IMG/VR virus record: IMGVR_UViG_3300006793_000054 | Span: 1 to 48,645 of that record | DNA length: 48,645 nt | Direction: 5' to 3' (one strand) | From: a virus | In this document: piece after piece, positions 8,122 through 15,267 of the stretch | How the letters are laid out: every line of letters starts with the position of its first letter | How positions within the stretch are numbered: the first letter of the stretch is position 1 | Translations under genes and position numbers: made by a program | The notes under the pieces: generated by a model | What the model was told of the DNA's origin: nothing | The model's input: only the letters and a program-made list of their open reading frames with translations | Database searches by the model: none

Positions 8122-10132
8122 TTTGCATTCCTATAATTTGTGCCATCACAGCCGCTTCTTCAGGGTCGTTGAGTATCTCATCAGGGTCTAAGTCTAAGCT
8201 GTAGGCTAATTCACTAATCAATTTAGAAATCTTAACAAACGGTGCAACAGCAGGATTCTGAGCAGTCTGTAAGAACATTGTCAATCTTTGACTTCTTACT
8301 TCTTTCTGCATCAAGCTGTTAGTACCTGTAGCCTTAACTTCTAAATCACCTTTGACATCCAACTCGTCCTCTAGAAATTGCATGTTCCACTGGAAGTAGG
8401 CTTCCCCTAGTGGTTTCAATAAAAAGTCATCAAGGTTCTTGATAACTGTTTTAATGTTTAAACTAGATGCTCCAAGTAACATAGACATACCAGAGGCAGT
8501 CCTTGTCATACTTTGAACACCTGTCTGTCCGTGAGAGTAACTAGGTATACCAGTTTGCTCATCTGCAAGTTGCCTAAACTTGTCGAACATCATTAAGTTT
8601 TCTTGTGATGTATTAGGAAACTTTAAGCCGTGTATAGCTTGCCCAGGCATTCCTGCTTGTCTGCGGAATATCTTTCCTGGATATATCTCCATTGATTGCC
8701 CACCAACTAAAGCAGACTCATCTACATCAAAGACTAACGACCCAGACATTGCTAGGTTGTCAATAGCCATTCTTGCATGACCATTCATAATCTGTTGAGA
8801 ATCATCCATGTTCTCTGCTACACCAATACCAAAGAAATTGTATGGGTTTCTTTCGTATGGGAAAGCGTGATAAGGTATTCTATAAGGAGTAAATGGATTT
8901 AGTACTGCTCTTAATAAGTAGTGTCCACATGTCCATATATTAACCTGTACTTCATCTAAGTCATCAACACTGTCGGGTAAGTCGATTCCTACTTCTCTGG
9001 CGTACTCTGCATCCATTATTCCCCAGTACTCTAAGATTTCAAAGTTAGAACCTACTTCTTCGTCATACCTTGAATCATCTTTTAACTGGCTTTCAAAATC
9101 TTTTTCCACATAGTTCGGACCCATTTGAATTGCTTTACGTATAGCATCATCATCAAAGTAAGGCATGTTACGTAGTTGTCTTACTTGACTACGATTCATT
9201 TTATGTCTGTGGATTACATACTCACATTCTTCCATATTGGTTGCATTAGGGTCTGGATAAAAATCCCAACAACTAACAAACTCAATACGTGGTACTCTAA
9301 CCTCTAAAGGATTGTAAGCTCTGTTACCTTCCTCATCTGTGTCCCACTTGTGTAATTTTTTATTAAAGTTAAATGGTCCTTTAACAATACCAGTACCTAG
9401 TAAAGCCGACTCTAGTAAAGCATTTCTCATTTCAGAATTGCCATTAGATTCTTCTATCTGGTCATGGATTAACTTCTCCATTCGTCTGGCGGCTCTTTGT
9501 GCAGGAGATAGTTCTAGAGCTTGTGGGTCAGGACTTGCTCCGTCTGTAAGTATTCCTGATTCTTCTGCTTGGTCTTCTAAGCTGTCCTCAAACATTCCGT
9601 TTAAGTAAGTAGCCCCAGGTTTTAGAACTTTACCGTCACCTTCATAACCTACATCGTATGGGTTGTCTTTGAGGTTTCCAAAGTTATCTGGTAGCTCTTC
9701 TTCTTCACCCACTGTAGTTTCTAAACTGGGTGTAGGATTAGAAGTATCTAGATGTGCGTAGTCTGTTTCACCTTCAGGTATCTTGGTTTCCGAAATTCCT
9801 ATCGGAAATTTCCCTGTACCAAATATAACATCTACTAGTTGACCAAAAGCCGCAAGGACTTTTGTTTTTGTAATCTTAACAAATACTCGTGACTTCTCAG
9901 ACTCTCTAAACTTTACGTTCTTTGAGTAAAGCCCTCTATAGTTCTCGTAAGCTTTAAGCCAACGAGTCTCGTCTGTTTGTCGTGCGTCCTCTGCAACTGC
10001 AAATCTATCTTTAATAGTTCCAATAAGATTTCTTTGCACATCCTCTTCAAGTGTTAGTTGGACACCAGATTCGCCTTCTACCTCTTCATAAATACTATTA
10101 GCGTTTAAAAATGTATTTTCGTTTTCTGCCAT
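7922..10132 (-). CDS. Portal (head-tail connector) protein
   Basis: At 736 aa this is the size of P22-like portals rather than the T7 connector (about 536 aa). Recognisable parts include an N-terminal helical region, LRNMPYFDDDAIRKAI, the membrane-like hydrophobic loop region VSCWDFYPDPNATNMEECEY, and the C-terminal helical crown (MTRTASGMSMLLGASSLNIK, VIKNLDDFLLKPLGEAYFQW). The last 55 residues are Gly/Pro/Gln-rich and overlap another gene in a different frame. It lies three bases behind terL. The portal forms the dodecameric ring through which DNA enters and leaves the capsid. Confidence 0.9.
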   Translation of the reverse strand: MAENENTFLNANSIYEEVEGESGVQLTLEEDVQRNLIGTIKDRFAVAEDARQTDETRWLKAYENYRGLYSKNVKFRESEKSRVFVKITKTKVLAAFGQLVDVIFGTGKFPIGISETKIPEGETDYAHLDTSNPTPSLETTVGEEEELPDNFGNLKDNPYDVGYEGDGKVLKPGATYLNGMFEDSLEDQAEESGILTDGASPDPQALELSPAQRAARRMEKLIHDQIEESNGNSEMRNALLESALLGTGIVKGPFNFNKKLHKWDTDEEGNRAYNPLEVRVPRIEFVSCWDFYPDPNATNMEECEYVIHRHKMNRSQVRQLRNMPYFDDDAIRKAIQMGPNYVEKDFESQLKDDSRYDEEVGSNFEILEYWGIMDAEYAREVGIDLPDSVDDLDEVQVNIWTCGHYLLRAVLNPFTPYRIPYHAFPYERNPYNFFGIGVAENMDDSQQIMNGHARMAIDNLAMSGSLVFDVDESALVGGQSMEIYPGKIFRRQAGMPGQAIHGLKFPNTSQENLMMFDKFRQLADEQTGIPSYSHGQTGVQSMTRTASGMSMLLGASSLNIKTVIKNLDDFLLKPLGEAYFQWNMQFLEDELDVKGDLEVKATGTNSLMQKEVRSQRLTMFLQTAQNPAVAPFVKISKLISELAYSLDLDPDEILNDPEEAAVMAQIIGMQNAGQTNGEEAQPNSQQSPMGGLQGAPQQPQDLGPTGTGGGNIGTGNVPLAGEDEFSGTPRAVGPTG

Positions 10133-10135
10133 ATC

Positions 10136-11773
10136 TTAATAACCAAAAGTTGAATCAGAAGGGCTAAACATATCTGATTTTATTCTTAACATCCTATCTT
10201 GAGGATGGTCCATTCTTGGTCGACTCATAACCAAGTACCTTAACGCATCATATGCGTGGTCAGCCGCATGAGTATCAACGTCTTCAGGGTTTGATTTAGA
10301 AAGTGGCAAAGCCTGTATTTCCTTTATAAGATTTACACATGTATTAAATATCTGCAATCTTGGTCTCCCTGTAACATTGTTTTTCCTCAAATGCTCATGT
10401 ATCTGAGTCTTACCTGCTAACCTATTCTTATCGGCTCGTCTTAGTTTATGTCCTTTATTAACTAATATCTCACCTATTGTTGGACCAGTATATCCTGTCC
10501 TTGACCATGCGGCTGTATCTAATACACCTGCTATGGACCTTATTTCTTCCTGTTCCATCTCTGTAATGGTATCTCCGAGTGCTTCTCCTGTTAGACCCTT
10601 TTTGTATAATTCTCTATATATTATGATGGTCTTATCTTCAGGGTCGATAACAGCCCAGAGACAACAACTTTCTGCGGCATAACCGTAGTCTACCGCTTTA
10701 ACTCTTTCCCACCAACTTGGTAATTCAAATGGTGGTATAACGTGTGTCTCTACTTCAAATTCTGCAAATGCCGCACCTTCTGAGATATCCCAGTTACCTT
10801 CCAACAACTGTTTACGTTGTATGGCTGGTAAGGATTGCAACATCCTTTCGTATTCACCGTCTTCAGCAAGGTGAGGATTATCCTGTAACAATGCTGGTAT
10901 AAACTTTCTTGTGAGTCCGTCATGACCTTCAAAACTTGTATTGTGTTCTGCTGGTTCTACGTATCTCTTTTTAACCCAATGAGCACCTACACCTCCTGGG
11001 TTAGCTGTACACCTGAGATATGTCTTAATCTCTGGGTTAGTTGTTCTTAGTCGTGATGCTAAGTAATTCCAACCAAACTCTGTAGGTAAATGAGTTATCT
11101 CATCAAAACCTATCCAACTGTACGCTTGTCCTTGATAACGATAAACATCTGCATCTCGTTCCAAGAACCCAAATTCAATCTTTGCTCCACTAGGGAACTG
11201 CCATAACTTTTCTACCTCTTTAAACTTAGCACCCTTGAATGCTATCGGATAAAGCTCACGAGACTTATCTATCAGTTCTCGCAGTTCTGGCATAGACCTT
11301 CTTAGTATCAAAGCTCTGTGCTCTGTAAAGTGACAGTATCGCAATGGGTCTATTAACATTGCAAAACTTTTACCACCACCTGCCGCACCACCGTAAAGAA
11401 CATCCTTCTCACCTGCGGCAAGAAAGTCTGTTTGTGGACCTTCGTTCGGCATGAAAGCCACATGAGAGTTAGTAGTATCTAAATGTTGTTGTATAGCATC
11501 AGGTAACTCTTTGGTATCTGATTCTGTTAAAACATTAGATGTTAAAACTTTCTCTTCTTTATCAAACTCTTTTTTAACTCTAGCTAAACTTCTTGTTAGC
11601 TTCTGAACTTTCTTATTCTTCTTCTTTAATTTATTCTTAGCCTGTAAAGCCAACTTCATATCAGAAAGTTCTGAGTTCTTAGGTCTTCCTGACTTAAGTC
11701 GTGGAGTACCATCTTTCTTTAGTATATAACTCCCATCTGGGTTTGTCAAGTACTTTTTTGAATTATCGTCCAT
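10136..11773 (-). CDS. terL: Terminase large subunit
   Basis: This is the DNA-packaging motor, an ATPase plus nuclease. In the 545-aa product the Walker A motif is GGAAGGGKS at residues 128-136, and the Walker B-type stretch WIGFDEITHLP follows. The C-terminal RNase H-like nuclease has its acidic residues in VKAVDYGYAAES, GVLDTAAW and DHAYDALRYL. The first 75 residues form a Lys-rich extension with coiled-coil character (KLALQAKNKLKKKNKKVQKL) that is not part of the core motor and may bind DNA or the small subunit. The start overlaps the end of the 81-aa upstream gene by 11 bases. Confidence 0.95.
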   Translation of the reverse strand: MDDNSKKYLTNPDGSYILKKDGTPRLKSGRPKNSELSDMKLALQAKNKLKKKNKKVQKLTRSLARVKKEFDKEEKVLTSNVLTESDTKELPDAIQQHLDTTNSHVAFMPNEGPQTDFLAAGEKDVLYGGAAGGGKSFAMLIDPLRYCHFTEHRALILRRSMPELRELIDKSRELYPIAFKGAKFKEVEKLWQFPSGAKIEFGFLERDADVYRYQGQAYSWIGFDEITHLPTEFGWNYLASRLRTTNPEIKTYLRCTANPGGVGAHWVKKRYVEPAEHNTSFEGHDGLTRKFIPALLQDNPHLAEDGEYERMLQSLPAIQRKQLLEGNWDISEGAAFAEFEVETHVIPPFELPSWWERVKAVDYGYAAESCCLWAVIDPEDKTIIIYRELYKKGLTGEALGDTITEMEQEEIRSIAGVLDTAAWSRTGYTGPTIGEILVNKGHKLRRADKNRLAGKTQIHEHLRKNNVTGRPRLQIFNTCVNLIKEIQALPLSKSNPEDVDTHAADHAYDALRYLVMSRPRMDHPQDRMLRIKSDMFSPSDSTFGY

Positions 11774-12008
11774 ATAATTTATCTACGTGCTTCTTTAATC
11801 CTGGTCTAGACATTTTTCTACCTGTCTCTGCTTCTAACCAGTCTACTCCAATGCCTAGACTAATTTCTCCATGAAAGACTGCTTCAGATACTTCTTTTAG
11901 TACCAGTAGCTCTTCATCTATGGGTTTTAGGAAAGAACCAGCATCATCTTCTAATTCATAACCAAACGGTATGGTTGAGGATGTTCTAGTAATGTAACCT
12001 TCTTTCAT
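11763..12008 (-). CDS. Small terminase-associated protein, 81 aa
   Basis: The sequence MKEGYITRTSSTIPFGYELE continues to a helix-turn-helix-like end (WLEAETGRKMSRPGLKKHVD). The pattern of a short beta part plus a Gly-Arg-Lys-x-Ser recognition-type helix recalls modules sometimes fused to phage terminases or found as DNA-binding adaptors. It overlaps terL by 11 bases and shares one base with the gene before it. I infer a DNA-recognition role in packaging; no firm family name. Confidence 0.6.
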   Translation of the reverse strand: MKEGYITRTSSTIPFGYELEDDAGSFLKPIDEELLVLKEVSEAVFHGEISLGIGVDWLEAETGRKMSRPGLKKHVDKLYGR

Positions 12009-12253
12009 TATCTTTTCTTACCCTTATGCAAGCCGTGTTTAGCGTGTTGCTTACCTTTACTTGTTGCTTGTCTTTTCTTCTTGTTGGCGGCGGCTAATTT
12101 CTTTTTACCTGCCGCAGTTGACTTTAATTTCTTTATAGTTTTCTTTGGGGCATATACTTCCCCAGTATCACCAGACTTCTTTCCGCTAGGAGTAGTCCAC
12201 TCCTGCTTTGTCCATCTCTTAAGACTTTTTTGTGGTTTTTTTAGTTTTGACAT
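12008..12253 (-). CDS. Lysine-rich histone-H1-like small protein, 81 aa
   Basis: About a third of the residues are Lys, with almost no hydrophobic core (KSTAAGKKKLAAANKKKRQA, then KGKQHAKHGLHKGKKR). A single more ordered stretch, KRWTKQEWTTPSGKKSGDTG, is near the N-terminus. Such a chain should bind nucleic acid. It lies in a tight string of similar genes between terS and terL and overlaps its neighbour by 35 bases at the start. Possible jobs are DNA condensation during packaging or an ejected DNA-binding protein; both are inference. Confidence 0.7.
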   Translation of the reverse strand: MSKLKKPQKSLKRWTKQEWTTPSGKKSGDTGEVYAPKKTIKKLKSTAAGKKKLAAANKKKRQATSKGKQHAKHGLHKGKKR

Positions 12254-12383
12254 TTTTCTTAGCCTTTGGTGTTTCTTGAACTAAACATTTTTTAAATAGT
12301 TTTGCATATCCTTTCTTAACGTCTTCTATCCATTTTGTTACACATTGTTTACATTTATTGTATATGTTTCTTATCTTATCCAT
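12219..12383 (-). CDS. Small basic Cys-containing protein, 54 aa
   Basis: I found this short frame by eye. It starts MDKIRNIYNKCKQCVTKWIE, has Cys at residues 11, 14 and 33, and ends in a Lys/Thr-rich tail. Its ATG overlaps the stop of the upstream 64-aa gene (TAATG) and its tail overlaps the next gene by 35 bases. The CxxC pair could bind zinc but there are only three Cys. The overlap pattern supports a real gene; the function is unknown. Confidence 0.5.
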   Translation of the reverse strand: MDKIRNIYNKCKQCVTKWIEDVKKGYAKLFKKCLVQETPKAKKNVKTKKTTKKS

Positions 12384-12577
12384 TATTTATAGCCACCTCC
12401 TGCGGCTTTGTATTCCTTTGCTAAAAGCTGGGCTTTTCGAGCAGACCATTGTCCAGCGTTACCACCTCTAGTGCCACGCTTAATCTTCTCGAAAAGTCTC
12501 TTACGCATACTTGGCTTGGTATAGTTCCCAGCTTTGTTGACCGTAGATTTACTTTTTGGTTTCTTTTTTGTCGCCAT
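12383..12577 (-). CDS. DUF5872-like small basic protein, 64 aa
   Basis: The protein starts MATKKKPKSKSTVNKAGNYT and has the conserved-looking core MRKRLFEKIKRGTRGGNAGQ followed by WSARKAQLLAKEYKAAGGGY. I know this Gly-x-x-Gly-Gln-Trp-Ser-Ala-Arg-Lys-Ala-Gln motif from a small phage/bacterial family that I recall as DUF5872; the name is from memory. I place the start at the ATG with GGGAGG four bases upstream, not at the TTG twelve bases earlier. The function is unknown. It is one of the basic genes upstream of terL. Confidence 0.68.
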   Translation of the reverse strand: MATKKKPKSKSTVNKAGNYTKPSMRKRLFEKIKRGTRGGNAGQWSARKAQLLAKEYKAAGGGYK

Positions 12578-12731
12578 TTTTCCTCCCAAATATTGCGTCC
12601 CAGTTATCAGAGTATTGTTTAGAGTGTATGTTTACTCTAGGCTTAGAGCCTTTACCACCATCACTCTTTTTATATATACTCCTACGTAGTGGCACACTGT
12701 TCTGTGCATTGTCTGAACCTATTTGTGCCAT
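12549..12731 (-). CDS. Small hydrophilic protein, 60 aa
   Basis: The sequence MAQIGSDNAQNSVPLRRSIY continues to RVNIHSKQYSDNWDAIFGRK and a Lys-rich end. It has no membrane segment and is strongly hydrophilic and basic. It overlaps the next gene by 29 bases and starts one base behind the previous stop. Its place in the string of basic genes is the main evidence. I do not recognise a family. Confidence 0.6.
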   Translation of the reverse strand: MAQIGSDNAQNSVPLRRSIYKKSDGGKGSKPRVNIHSKQYSDNWDAIFGRKNGDKKETKK

Positions 12732-12732
12732 A

Positions 12733-13023
12733 CTACCACTTTACTTTATCAGCCCAATAAGCGGCTGACATCTTACCTTTAGCGATGTTCTTTCCGTGTC
12801 TCGCTTTAAAAGATTTCCTTTTAGCTTTCATTCTAGCTGATTCCCCTGCTTTAGGAGCACCTGCTGTCTTTGCACCCTTTTGACCAAAACGTATTGTTTT
12901 AATCTTATCACCTTCTTTAGCCACTACAATGTGTGACTTCTTGGGGTGACTAGGTGTTCTCTTAGGTTTATTAAACCCAGAGACTCCTGCTCGTTTTAAT
13001 CTACTATCCTTTTCTTTTGGCAT
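12733..13023 (-). CDS. DUF6321-like basic protein, 96 aa
   Basis: The protein has two recognisable parts. The first is an N-terminal Lys/Pro segment with GVSGFNKPKRTPSHPKKSHI followed by VVAKEGDKIKTIRFGQKGAK. The second is a C-terminal AKRKSFKARHGKNIAKGKMS with AAYWADKVKW at the end. This arrangement (Arg-Phe-Gly-x-Gly, Arg-Lys-Ser-Phe-Lys-Ala-Arg-His, Ser-Ala-x-Tyr-Trp-Ala-Asp) is a widespread small phage protein; I recall the label DUF6321. The function is unknown. Its start overlaps the terS stop by one base. Confidence 0.72.
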   Translation of the reverse strand: MPKEKDSRLKRAGVSGFNKPKRTPSHPKKSHIVVAKEGDKIKTIRFGQKGAKTAGAPKAGESARMKAKRKSFKARHGKNIAKGKMSAAYWADKVKW

Positions 13024-13463
13024 TAATTATTTACCTCCTCGTATGAGACATCCTCTGCTTCGATTACTACTGGAGCTTTATCGGGCATTAGAAAGATACC
13101 TCCACTGTTCATATTATGATTAACATCTATTTTATCTACCTTACTGACTCCTACCCTATCTAGTAAAGTCTGTGCGGCAGTTAGCTTATTAGCCGCTTGC
13201 ACTACAGGCTTATTAGATTCCATTATTTCAACAACCTTAAACGCGGCTTTAGGAGCAGAGTTAGCCAATATCTCTTGAGTAAGTTCAAGTATCTCAGACT
13301 TCAAAGTCTTGACAACATGATGATAATGACTAGAGTAACCTGCAAGTTCTGCGGCTTTCTTTGCATCACCTTGAGTATCTACAAGATGGTTGAGGAAAGA
13401 CTGTTGCTTTTCCGTAAGTTCTCTTTTAGTTGATGTTTTGTTTACACTTGGTAATATAGCCAT
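13023..13463 (-). CDS. terS: Terminase small subunit
   Basis: This 146-aa protein begins the leftward late operon. Residues 14-55 (ELTEKQQSFLNHLVDTQGDA, then KKAAELAGYSSHYHHVVKTL) form the helix-turn-helix DNA-recognition region common in small terminases. The C-terminal half is helical and then acidic. It would bind the packaging signal and load TerL. Its ATG is only about seven bases downstream of the -10 of a strong promoter (13470-13498), so the mRNA may be leaderless or nearly so. Confidence 0.8.
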   Translation of the reverse strand: MAILPSVNKTSTKRELTEKQQSFLNHLVDTQGDAKKAAELAGYSSHYHHVVKTLKSEILELTQEILANSAPKAAFKVVEIMESNKPVVQAANKLTAAQTLLDRVGVSKVDKIDVNHNMNSGGIFLMPDKAPVVIEAEDVSYEEVNN

Positions 13464-13469
13464 GAATCT

Positions 13470-13498
13470 AGTATACAGTTCTATTTTAAGATTGTCAA
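13470..13498 (-). promoter_or_regulatory. Sigma-70-type promoter for the leftward late operon
   Basis: On the minus strand TTGACA (13498-13493) and TATACT (13475-13470) are separated by exactly 17 bases. This is close to the bacterial consensus and points into terS. It faces away from a second promoter only 15 bases away. Confidence 0.75.
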
Positions 13499-13512
13499 GT
13501 TAAAATTTAGAC

Positions 13513-13541
13513 TTGACAAAAGTGAATTTGAAGTGTACAAT
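13513..13541 (+). promoter_or_regulatory. Sigma-70-type promoter for the rightward early genes
   Basis: TTGACA (13513-13518), a 17-base spacer and TACAAT (13536-13541) match the host consensus. It starts a leader of more than 800 bases before the first gene at 14387. A small hairpin (GACC/GGTC) forms directly at the expected 5' end. Confidence 0.72.
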
Positions 13542-13726
13542 AACATTGTGACCCTCCGAGGTCAATACATACATTCCCCTGTCATCATTCTGATAAAACA
13601 ACCACCTCAAATAAATACTTCCTAGGCTCTAAAACTTTATAGGTTTTAGTGTCGGGGCGTTAACTAGTTCTGGTTAATGGTCAATATCTGATATTTTGTG
13701 TAACCATGCTATAGATATATAGGGTA

Positions 13727-13751
13727 GGGGGAGTGGTCTCCTGCCACCCCC
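13727..13751 (+). other. GC-rich hairpin in the leader
   Basis: GGGG plus GTGG pair with CCAC plus CCCC around a seven-base loop, with one bulged A. There is no T-run on either side, so it is not a typical terminator. It stands out in an AT-rich region. Confidence 0.55.
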
Positions 13752-13806
13752 TGAGTAACCTGAGAGAGGTGGTCACAATAGACCATCAGTGTCATCCAAA
13801 CTCTGA

Positions 13807-13827
13807 AGCTTGGAAGACTTCAAAGCT
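13807..13827. repeat. AGCTTGGAAG motif: near-palindromic copy and dispersed copies
   Basis: The 21 bases are a palindrome with one mismatched pair. The left half, AGCTTGGAAG, recurs at 13927-13936, as its complement with 9 of 10 bases at 14109-14117, and fully in the terminator stem at 14866-14875. It may be a protein-binding site or remnants of copied terminator stems. Confidence 0.5.
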
Positions 13828-14245
13828 ATCCTGTCTAAAGTAAATCTATACCAGTACCTTCCGAACTTTCTTAGTGAAAAGCTCTTGAAGTCTACCCAAG
13901 CAAACCTCTGTTCTTCAGCTAGTCCTAGCTTGGAAGCCTTCACGAATGCAGTATTCTAACATAGACCGAGAGTCTTTGTCAAACTTATAGCCTAATTAAT
14001 TATCGTGCGTGAAGCAGTGAAGTCTTTCTTTCTCGAAAGCTCTCAACATGTATTCCCCATGCTTAACTAGAAAGCTTTATGAATCGTTGAACACACAGCA
14101 CTGTACGCCTTCCAAGCAGTCAAAGACACATCCCCAATGGCTCGACACCACAATCAGGATTTGTGTGGCTCAACTATGTGTGTGAAGTCCGTAAGTTACG
14201 TTGTTTGAATATTAGAATCACACTTTCCCCCTAACAATTTCTAGT

Positions 14246-14366
14246 TTACAGGAATATAAAGATTTTAAAGTGTCAACGTGTTAAACTTTTTTATGCTAAA
14301 AAACTTGAACATCTGCAAGCAGACAAGCTTATGACACTTTAAAATCTTTATATTTTAATCCTGTAA
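14246..14366. repeat. Long nested inverted repeat, candidate replication origin
   Basis: The left arm (14246-14275) and right arm (14332-14366) match perfectly over 22 and 8 bases, separated by a five-base insertion in the right arm; partial complementarity continues outward. Inside the loop is a second imperfect inverted repeat (14279-14309, GTT.AA.TTTTTTA type) and a third hairpin, TCTGC-AA-GCAGA. The whole is AT-rich and ends just before the first early gene. Such nested palindromes are common at phage origins, but a transcriptional or translational control element is also possible. Confidence 0.7.
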
Positions 14367-14386
14367 GAAATTATAAGGAGAAAAGC

Positions 14387-14578
14387 ATGATTCTAATAAC
14401 TTATTCAAACAACGAAACTTTCGAGTTTCCCTCAGTTTCAATAGCCGAGATATCCACACAAATCCTAAACGATTGTGATATCAAGCCATTGGGAATTAAG
14501 TGCGAAGACGCACTTGACTTTAACCGCTTGCAAGACTACATTGCTGGCATTCAACAATCCATAAATCTTAGGAGATAA
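14387..14578 (+). CDS. Small early protein of unknown function, 63 aa
   Basis: The protein starts MILITYSNNETFEFPSVSIA and ends LDFNRLQDYIAGIQQSINLR. It looks like a compact alpha/beta protein without membrane segments or known motifs. It is the first gene of the rightward early region and has an ideal Shine-Dalgarno (AAGGAG). It directly follows the large inverted repeat and is two bases upstream of the next gene, so the two are co-translated. Phage genes in this place often take over host functions, but nothing in the sequence says which. Confidence 0.65.
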   Translation: MILITYSNNETFEFPSVSIAEISTQILNDCDIKPLGIKCEDALDFNRLQDYIAGIQQSINLRR

Positions 14579-14580
14579 TC

Positions 14581-14856
14581 ATGGAAAATACATTCGATAT
14601 AAACGCTTTCGACAAAGAAAGACTTCAAAGCCCTGCTTCATTCAAGCAATGTCAGGGGTTAGGCTATAAGTTCGCCAAAGACCCAAAGACTGGCTCTATG
14701 AACTGGAGACTGCAAAAGCAGATTCAGGGTTGCTTATACGGACTAGCTAAAGAACAGAGGCTTACTTTCAAGAAAGCAAACGAGCTTTTCACTAAGAAAG
14801 TTCTCCCTAAAGCGTACTTCGATAAGATAGATTTATATCTTAAAGAGAATAGCTAA
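14581..14856 (+). CDS. Small early protein of unknown function, 91 aa
   Basis: The sequence contains FKQCQGLGYKFAKDPKTGSM, then NWRLQKQIQGCLYGLAKEQR and LTFKKANELFTKKVLPKAYF. It is basic, rich in Lys, Gln and aromatic residues, and mostly helical in the second half. The pattern of Gly-Leu-Gly-Tyr and paired helices suggests a nucleic-acid-binding role, without a known family. It ends four bases before the A-run and stem of a clear terminator, so it and the previous gene form a two-gene early unit. Confidence 0.65.
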   Translation: MENTFDINAFDKERLQSPASFKQCQGLGYKFAKDPKTGSMNWRLQKQIQGCLYGLAKEQRLTFKKANELFTKKVLPKAYFDKIDLYLKENS

Positions 14857-14860
14857 CCTA

Positions 14861-14897
14861 AAAGCCTTCCAAGCTACAGAGTTTGGAAGGTTTTTTT
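14861..14897 (+). terminator. Rho-independent terminator of the first early unit
   Basis: CCTTCCAA (14865-14872) pairs perfectly with TTGGAAGG (14883-14890) over a ten-base loop and is followed by seven T. An A-run lies before it, so it could act weakly on both strands. Confidence 0.88.
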
Positions 14898-15023
14898 ATG
14901 TCTATTGTTCCCTTAGAAGACAGGTTACTTGATAATGAGGAAGGCTTTTTATGGGGGTTCTAGTCGACCACTCCAAAGAAATTAATTAAACTTAATTAAG
15001 TAATTTAAAACTCGAGCTTACGG

Positions 15024-15072
15024 TTGGTCGGTTGGTTGAGGGAGCTTTTTAAATTGGTCGGTTGGTTGAGGG
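15024..15072. repeat. Direct repeat pair, 19 bases, period 30
   Basis: The identical 19-mer TTGGTCGGTTGGTTGAGGG occurs at 15024-15042 and 15054-15072. It is G/T-rich in an A/T-rich setting and itself contains TTGGT and GGTTGG subrepeats. Confidence 0.85.
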
Positions 15073-15106
15073 CGTATTTAAGTTAAAATGTAAGCTATTT
15101 ATACAC

Positions 15107-15153
15107 TTTATTGCACCAAATTAAAGTAATTATTTACAATTTATTGCACCAAA
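15107..15153. repeat. Direct repeat pair, 14 bases, period 33
   Basis: TTTATTGCACCAAA occurs at 15107-15120 and 15140-15153. A second word, GTAATT(T)ATTTACAA, also occurs twice and is interleaved with it. The arrangement looks like iterons or operator pairs. Confidence 0.8.
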
Positions 15154-15231
15154 AATGTAATTTATTTACAAAAAAGTTTGTATTTATTTTAATATTATGT
15201 TAAATTATTAAGTTTTTTTAGTTTTAATATT

Positions 15232-15267
15232 ATAAATATATCTTAAATTAGGTAAATGCTTGACAGC
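15232..15267 (+). repeat. Repeated promoter cassette, copy 1 (copy 2 at 15766-15802)
   Basis: A 36-base segment beginning ATAAATATATCTTAA and ending AAATGCTTGACAGC recurs with few changes at 15766-15802. Each copy ends in a TTGACA -35 element and has an A/T-rich upstream part. The duplication puts the same control in front of two sets of small early genes. Confidence 0.85.

Larger units (their letters stand above)
13542..14386 (+). other. Long non-coding leader / control region
   Basis: No convincing gene is seen in this stretch, the largest gap in the window. It contains several hairpins: CTAAAAC/GTTTTAG near 13630, a GC-rich one at 13727-13751, and a 21-base near-palindrome at 13807-13827. 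It also holds a recurring AGCTTGGAAG motif, several TGAAGTC/GACTTCA words (13816, 13887, 14019, 14182), and a long nested inverted repeat at its right end. It probably combines promoter, replication-origin and RNA-structure functions; it could also hold an unannotated non-coding RNA. Confidence 0.6.
14898..15259 (+). other. AT-rich non-coding stretch with direct repeats
   Basis: There is no supportable gene; a 21-codon frame starting in the terminator T-run lacks a ribosome site. The segment holds two pairs of direct repeats (15024-15153) and then about 80 bases that are almost only A and T (15180-15259), just upstream of a promoter. It could be an A/T-rich upstream promoter element, a DNA-unwinding region or a second origin element. 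Confidence 0.55.

Noticed and set aside
10750-10932. A 60-codon minus-strand frame inside terL
   Set aside because: It lies over conserved terminase sequence, has no ribosome site and no plausible composition.
14160-14225. Possible tRNA-like sequence in the leader
   Set aside because: I could not form a cloverleaf with a proper T-arm (no GGTTCGAATC-type loop) or acceptor stem.
14899-14963. Short 21-codon frame behind the terminator
   Set aside because: Its ATG lies in the terminator T-run, with no ribosome site.
15024-15153. CRISPR-like array
   Set aside because: Only two copies of each repeat, with 11- and 19-base spacers, and no cas genes; better explained as iteron- or operator-type repeats.
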